In this document: piece after piece, positions 59,263 to 64,000 of the stretch
Position numbering within the stretch: the first letter of the stretch is position 1
How the letters are laid out: each line of letters starts with the position of its first letter
Source of the DNA: Flavobacteriales bacterium
Lineage (GTDB): Bacteria; Bacteroidota; Bacteroidia; Flavobacteriales; Weeksellaceae
NCBI GenBank assembly: GCA_020635515.1
Contig: JACJZS010000002.1
Location: 372,001-436,000 of the forward strand
Direction: 5' to 3'
Length of the DNA: 64,000 bases
Position numbers and translations under genes: made by a program
The notes under the pieces: model-generated
Seen by the model: only the letters and a program-made list of their open reading frames with translations
The model's database searches: none
Told to the model about the DNA's origin: nothing

Positions 59263-60513
59263 TTATGCTTGGGATTCCGATTGCAGTTCTATAACGGTAA
59301 TCTCTGGCCAAATTCCCACACGTCCTGGGAATGCATTGTATCCAAAACCACGATTAACATACAAATACTTGTCTTTTTCTTTGTATAATCCTGCCCATTT
59401 TTTATAAATAAACTGAGACGGAGAAAACTTAATAAATCCTGGAATCTCTATTCCGAATTGCATACCGTGTGTATGTCCTGAAAGTGTAAGCTGGATTCTT
59501 TTGTGGAAGTTTTTAACTTTTTCGTCAAAGTGCGTAGGGTCATGTGAAAGTAAAACATTAAATTCTTCGTTAGAAATTCCTTCGGAAGCTTTTGCTAAAT
59601 CTCCTACCTGTGGAAAAGGTGCTTTTCCCCAGTTCTCAACACCAATTATATTGATATGCTGATTTCCTTTAGTGATTTTTCTATTTTCGTTTAATAATAA
59701 ATCGTAGCTTAATTTTTTATTTATTTCTAAAAGAAGTTCTCTATTTTTTTGGAGTTTTTCTTGGTCGTTTCCGTACGCATACGTTCCATAGTCATGATTT
59801 CCAAGAATGGAAAAAACACCATTAGGTGAGTTTATTTTGGAAAATAAATCAATGTGAGGAAGCATTTCTTCTGCAATTAAGTTTACAAAATCTCCTGTAA
59901 AAACTACTAAATCTGCTTTTTGAGAATTAATGAAATCAATCGCTTTTTCTACTTTATCTATGTTATCAAAACTTCCTACATGAAAATCGGAAAGTTGTAA
60001 AATTCTAAATCCATTAAAATTACTAGGTAAATCTTTGAATTTTAATTTTTGAGTAATAAGTTTAAAATTATATTTCCCTTTTGTAATTCCATATAAAATA
60101 CCTAGGAAAGGAATACTAGCGATTCCCAAAGCAAGCATAGAAACCACTTTTTTCCGCTCTAAACTAACCGAATTAGAGGAGAAAACCTTAGAAAAAGTAA
60201 AATGAAAAAATCTATATATATCTTCTAAAAGCAATGGGATACTAATGACTAGTTTAGGAACATAAAGAAGAGCAAAAAATCCTATTACAAACTGAAAATA
60301 AAATGTTTTGATATTGGTAGGAGAAAAAGTAAATGAAAAATGCAGGAAAATTATATAAAATACAATAGAAATAAACCAATAAACATACCTAATAATTTTG
60401 GAAGAAAAAAGCACTCTAAAACTCTGAAACGCGTATAAATCTATAAGTATAAAGATGAGTAGAACTATAAAAAATGTGATTTTTGACATACTTAAAATTG
60501 AGAGTAAAAACAT
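59263..60513 (-). CDS. Membrane metallophosphoesterase (YaeI/YkuE-like)
   Basis: 416 residues. Four transmembrane helices in the first 155 residues, then a calcineurin-like phosphoesterase domain with all metal motifs: LSDFHVG, FTGDFVN, GNHDYG, and SGHTHGMQFG. By family, a periplasmic or membrane phosphoesterase that may act on lipid-linked phosphate; substrate unknown. An in-frame ATG at 60489 is an alternative start. A -7 box TATCTTTG (complement of 60533-60540) lies 20 bp upstream. Confidence 0.87.
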   Translation of the reverse strand: MFLLSILSMSKITFFIVLLIFILIDLYAFQSFRVLFSSKIIRYVYWFISIVFYIIFLHFSFTFSPTNIKTFYFQFVIGFFALLYVPKLVISIPLLLEDIYRFFHFTFSKVFSSNSVSLERKKVVSMLALGIASIPFLGILYGITKGKYNFKLITQKLKFKDLPSNFNGFRILQLSDFHVGSFDNIDKVEKAIDFINSQKADLVVFTGDFVNLIAEEMLPHIDLFSKINSPNGVFSILGNHDYGTYAYGNDQEKLQKNRELLLEINKKLSYDLLLNENRKITKGNQHINIIGVENWGKAPFPQVGDLAKASEGISNEEFNVLLSHDPTHFDEKVKNFHKRIQLTLSGHTHGMQFGIEIPGFIKFSPSQFIYKKWAGLYKEKDKYLYVNRGFGYNAFPGRVGIWPEITVIELQSESQA

Positions 60514-60603
60514 TAACTGAAATTATATACTGCAAAGATACTATGAAAATAATTTATCTCGAAAACATCTTTACTTTAGCTTATAAGTAAACATTATATG
60601 CAA

Positions 60604-60635
60604 TTGTAAATTCATAATTTAAAACACTATCTTTG
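60604..60635 (+). promoter_or_regulatory. Promoter of the LRR gene
   Basis: TTG at 60604-60606, 21-bp spacer, TATCTTTG at 60628-60635, 17 bp before the ATG. It is divergent from the metallophosphoesterase -7 box at 60533-60540. Confidence 0.6.
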
Positions 60636-60652
60636 CACCAAAATTAATTCTC

Positions 60653-63600
60653 ATGAGAAATCTGCTACTTTCTATTACGTTTTTGTTTACTTCTTTTGTT
60701 TTTTCACAGATTGTGAATATTCCTGATGCGAATTTTAAAGCTAAACTTTTAGAAGCAGATACAACGAATGATATTGCAAAAGATTTAGCTGGTAATTACA
60801 CAAAAATTGACATAAATAATGATGGAGAAATACAAGTAATTGAAGCTGAGAATATTAGTGAGTTGAATATTTCATCATCCAATATTACTTCTTTAGAAGG
60901 AATAAACATTTTTAAAGAAAGCTTAGAAGTTTTAGATTGTAGTGAAAATGAGTTAACTAACTTAGATTTACAGGAAATAAATAATTTAATTGAATTAAAC
61001 TGTAGCTCAACAAATTTAACAGAACTTGATTTATCTAATAATAGTATGTTGTTATTTTTAAGTTGTAATTTAACAACAAATTTAAAATATCTGAATTTAA
61101 AAAATGGAAGTATTTTATCTTACAAAGAACCTATAGGCTCCGGGGGATTAGACTCTATTTTCTTCGGTTCTGGATTAAAATATGTCTGTGTAGATGAAGA
61201 TGAAATGAGTATTATTCAAGGTTATTTACTCAATGATAATATCGATGCCCAAGTAAGCACAAACTGCGTCAATCCATTTTTACTTGATAATTATGGCCTA
61301 ATTGGTGTGGTTGAAAACTACGAAAGTGGTTGGAATAAAAATTTCGCTTACTTTGAGACTCAGGATGATATAAATTACAATATTACTTTAGATTTAGTAA
61401 GCGGAGATGAATTTGTAATAAGGAAAAATGACAACTGGGATGTAAGATACGGAGCAGATAAATATGGTATAGATTATAACTATTCGGGACAATTAGATGA
61501 ATTCGGAAGTAATTTTAAAATTCTAAATAATGGAACTTATGATATTTCATTCAATATACAAACCAAAGAAATATCAATTAACTGCAATGATTGTATAAAT
61601 TATGGCCTAATTGGTGTGGTTAAAAACTACGAAAGTGGTTGGAATAAAAATTTCGCTTACTTTGAGACTCAGGATGATATAAATTACAATATTACTTTAG
61701 ATTTAGTGAGCGGAGATGAATTTGTAATAAGGAAAAATGACAACTGGGAGGTAAGTTACAGAGCAGATAAATATGGTATAGATTATAACTATTCGGGACA
61801 ATTAGATGAATTCGGAAGTAATTTTAAAATTCTAAATAATGGAACTTATGATATTTCTTTCAATGTCCAAACCAAAGAAATATCAATTAACTGCAATGAT
61901 TGTATAAATTATGGCCTAATTGGTGTGGTTAAAAACTACGAAAGTGGTTGGAATAAAAATTTCGCTTACTTTGAGACTCAGGATGATATAAATTACAATA
62001 TTACTTTAGATTTAGTAAGCGGAGATGAATTTGTAACTCCAAAAAATGACAACTGGGATGTAAGTTACAGAGCAGATAAATATGGTATAGATTATAACTA
62101 TTCGGGACAATTAGATGAATCCGGAAGTAATTTTAAAATTCTAAATAATGGAACCTATGATATTTCTTTCAATGTCCAAACCAAAGAAATATCAATTAAC
62201 TGTACTACGTGCATTGAAGGTATAATTCAGTTTACCGATTATAACTTTAAAAGTTTACTTTTAAATGCTTCCTCTACTAATTATATCGCTAAAGATTTAG
62301 AGGGAAATTGGACAAAAATTGACATAAATAATGATGGAGAAATACAAGTAAGTGAAGCTGAAAAAATAGGTTATCTTCATTTAGCTGGTTTTTCTAGTTT
62401 AGAAGGAATACAATACTTCATAAATATAAATGAATTATTTTGCTCAGATAATCTTGCCGTAAGTGTTGATTTATCAAGTAATGTAAATTTAGAAAAGCTA
62501 ACATATGAATACGGTGTCAACTTAGAAATGTTAAACATTAATAATTTAACAAATTTAAAGTACTTAAAATGTTATGATAACCACTTAGCTTCGCTAGATT
62601 TATCTAATCTACCTAATATAAAAGAAATAAATTTAATTAAAAACGAATTAGTAGGGTTAAGCGTTAAAGGTTTGCAGAATTTAGAGTCTTTAACAATTAC
62701 TGAAGATAAATTATTAGAATTAAATTTGGCAGAATTAAATCATTTACGTCAACTTAACTTAAGCTTTTCTTTGATTTCTTTAATCGATTTGTCTTCATTA
62801 CAAAACCTACTTAAATTAGAACTTTCTCATAACAAAAATATTACTGATGTTGATTTATCCTATTTAACACAACTACAAGAATTTAAATTTACTGGAAATA
62901 ACAAAGTAAGTAATCTAAATTTTAATCATATTCCAAACCTTACTACTTTAGAAATTAGTAATAATGAGCTAATTAAAACTATAGACTTTTCTTCTCTAAC
63001 CAATTTAATCAGTTTAACCTATGGTACCAATAGTTTAATTACTGAATTAGACTTATCTCCTCTTAAAAAACTAGAAACGTTTTACTTCCATGACTTTATT
63101 ATTGAAAATATAAATTTATCTCCATTGATAAATTTAATTGAATTAAATATGAATTATTCATCAGGTTCAGGAGGGATTAATGATAGTTTAGATAACTTAT
63201 CACTTAAAAATTTATCAATCAATAACTTGAAAAAATTAGAAACTTTTAGATTTCATAACTACAAATACGTATACAAATTAGATTTATCTTCTCTAACTAA
63301 TTTAAAAAATTTAGATATTTATGGTAATAATTTAAAAAGTATAATACTAAAAAATGGCTCAAGAATTGAGTACAACATAAATATTTTAGAAAACCCTAAC
63401 CTCAAATACATCTGTGTAGATGAAGAAGAATTAGAACAAATTACACAATATTGCCAAGAAAATAATATCAATGCAGAAGTAAACACCTACTGCTCATTTG
63501 AACCTGCAGGAGAAAAAAACACCATCACAGGAAAAATAGCGATTAACTGTGAAGCAGAACAAGGACATTCCATAAAACTTAAAAAAGAAGACGGAACAGA

Positions 63601-64000
63601 TACAGGATATTTATTTTCTGATGCTAATGGAAATTACGAAACCTACGGAGGAATTGGCACTTACACTCTAACTCCAATCTTTGAGCATCCATATTACACT
63701 ATTTCTCCATCTTCACAAGAATTAACCTTTACCGATTTAGGAAATACAGAAACCGTAGATTTTTGTATTACTCCTATTGCAAATAAAAATGATGTAGAGG
63801 TAAAAATAATTCCTATCCGTGGTGCAAGACCTGGTTTTGATGCAGATTACAAATTGGTATACAAAAACAAAGGAACAACTACCTTAAATGGAAACCTAGA
63901 ATTCTACTTTAATGATGACTTATCTGATTTTGTATCATCTTCCGAAATTCCTTTTCAAGAAAATGGAAAGCTTACTTTTGATTATATCGATTTAAAACCA
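60653..64000 (+). CDS. Large secreted leucine-rich-repeat protein, 3' end outside window
   Basis: 1116 codons visible, open to the right edge. Signal peptide (1-19, FVFSQ). Module 1: a block with IDINNDGEIQV, an EF-hand-like Ca-binding loop (DxNxDGxI), and a short LRR stretch (about 20-190). Then come three tandem repeats of 103 residues (about 214-517), each reading YGLIGVV...NYESGWNKNF and ending in a CxxCI linker, which resemble SusE/SusF-type starch-binding domains. Module 2 repeats the IDINNDGEI block (residues about 550-570) followed by some 17 LRR turns (TNLKYLKCYDNHLASLDLSN). The last part (about 960-1116) has a carboxypeptidase-regulatory-like region and a DUF7619-type domain (VEVKIIPIRGARPGFDADYK), usual in T9SS cargo. 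A C-terminal sorting domain is expected beyond the window. Confidence 0.85.
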   Translation, partial: MRNLLLSITFLFTSFVFSQIVNIPDANFKAKLLEADTTNDIAKDLAGNYTKIDINNDGEIQVIEAENISELNISSSNITSLEGINIFKESLEVLDCSENELTNLDLQEINNLIELNCSSTNLTELDLSNNSMLLFLSCNLTTNLKYLNLKNGSILSYKEPIGSGGLDSIFFGSGLKYVCVDEDEMSIIQGYLLNDNIDAQVSTNCVNPFLLDNYGLIGVVENYESGWNKNFAYFETQDDINYNITLDLVSGDEFVIRKNDNWDVRYGADKYGIDYNYSGQLDEFGSNFKILNNGTYDISFNIQTKEISINCNDCINYGLIGVVKNYESGWNKNFAYFETQDDINYNITLDLVSGDEFVIRKNDNWEVSYRADKYGIDYNYSGQLDEFGSNFKILNNGTYDISFNVQTKEISINCNDCINYGLIGVVKNYESGWNKNFAYFETQDDINYNITLDLVSGDEFVTPKNDNWDVSYRADKYGIDYNYSGQLDESGSNFKILNNGTYDISFNVQTKEISINCTTCIEGIIQFTDYNFKSLLLNASSTNYIAKDLEGNWTKIDINNDGEIQVSEAEKIGYLHLAGFSSLEGIQYFININELFCSDNLAVSVDLSSNVNLEKLTYEYGVNLEMLNINNLTNLKYLKCYDNHLASLDLSNLPNIKEINLIKNELVGLSVKGLQNLESLTITEDKLLELNLAELNHLRQLNLSFSLISLIDLSSLQNLLKLELSHNKNITDVDLSYLTQLQEFKFTGNNKVSNLNFNHIPNLTTLEISNNELIKTIDFSSLTNLISLTYGTNSLITELDLSPLKKLETFYFHDFIIENINLSPLINLIELNMNYSSGSGGINDSLDNLSLKNLSINNLKKLETFRFHNYKYVYKLDLSSLTNLKNLDIYGNNLKSIILKNGSRIEYNINILENPNLKYICVDEEELEQITQYCQENNINAEVNTYCSFEPAGEKNTITGKIAINCEAEQGHSIKLKKEDGTDTGYLFSDANGNYETYGGIGTYTLTPIFEHPYYTISPSSQELTFTDLGNTETVDFCITPIANKNDVEVKIIPIRGARPGFDADYKLVYKNKGTTTLNGNLEFYFNDDLSDFVSSSEIPFQENGKLTFDYIDLKP
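61292..62203 (+). repeat. Three tandem 309-bp units (SusE/SusF-like domains) in the LRR gene
   Basis: Units begin TATGGCCTAATTGG at 61292, 61601 and 61910, an exact 309-bp (103-codon) period; the third loses similarity at about 62203. By eye, units 1 and 2 differ at 8 positions and units 2 and 3 at 9, including FVIRKND to FVTPKND. The domain pattern (short IGVV strand, SGWNKNF, DLVSGDEFVIRKNDNWDVRYG, GSNFKILNNGTYDISFN) fits the starch-binding SusE/SusF fold. Confidence 0.85.

Overview
The window is chromosomal DNA of a member of the Bacteroidota, most likely family Flavobacteriaceae. The evidence is the very AT-rich composition (roughly 30% G+C by eye) and the near absence of Shine-Dalgarno sequences. 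Many genes are also preceded by the Bacteroidota core promoter (TTG/TTTG, about 19-20 bp, then TAnnTTTG). Lineage-typical genes include porQ of the type IX secretion system, T9SS cargo, DUF4199, DUF2480, a CBM20-MalQ amylomaltase, a eukaryote-like NADP isocitrate dehydrogenase and a TonB receptor paired with a DUF5689 lipoprotein. I do not assign a genus.

Layout. 1-3 kb: end of an Ig-like protein gene, a haem-binding protein, a PEBP protein and mutY. 3-5.7 kb: HU, a 30-residue basic ribosomal-type protein, RNase G and a glutamine amidotransferase. 5.8-9.8 kb: a serine-hydrolase lipoprotein, ribH with a TPR membrane protein, and an orphan ketoacyl synthase. 9.8-12.2 kb: a DUF4199/glycosyltransferase/lipoprotein operon and the SRP RNA. 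12.2-18.7 kb: YjbR protein, then RNase R with a one-piece propeller sensor kinase and LytTR regulator. 18.7-29.7 kb: metal permease, porQ, T9SS cargo, ABC ATPase, HAD phosphatase, transaldolase-type aldolase, amidohydrolase, patatin, cardiolipin synthase. 32.4-42.8 kb: icd, a DUF59/DUF2480 pair, a MazG-like/aroA operon, and the ftsK-lolA-lptF/G-ribB operon. 42.8-53.9 kb: malQ, FadL-type porin with SGNH lipoprotein, tRNA-Asn, rpmH, ftsE, TonB receptor with DUF5689 lipoprotein. 54-60.5 kb: relA/spoT, oxyR, rarA-rsmE, a metallophosphoesterase. 60.65 kb to the right edge: the 5' part of a large secreted leucine-rich-repeat protein.

The accessory part is 29.7-32.3 kb, between cardiolipin synthase and isocitrate dehydrogenase. 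It holds five copies of a roughly 60-bp double-hairpin element; the main hairpin carries a GTAG tetranucleotide at its 5' foot, as in REP sequences mobilised by RAYT transposases. Four of the copies are followed by a terminator-like hairpin, and a decayed sixth also keeps one. Around them lie a broken small gene with an in-frame stop, an IS3-family orfA whose 3' end is replaced by a repeat, and a gene fragment whose 5' end is replaced by an inverted repeat, followed by a lipoprotein gene. This is the best candidate for an undescribed element. The second notable structure is three almost identical 309-bp units, probably SusE/SusF-like carbohydrate-binding domains, inside the LRR gene.

The -7 promoter boxes allow several start codons to be corrected (TPR protein, T9SS cargo, HAD phosphatase, barrel protein at 34.7 kb) and suggest that one gene (24985) may be leaderless. 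Promoter assignments are pattern matches, not measured starts. Terminators are called from hairpins read by eye.
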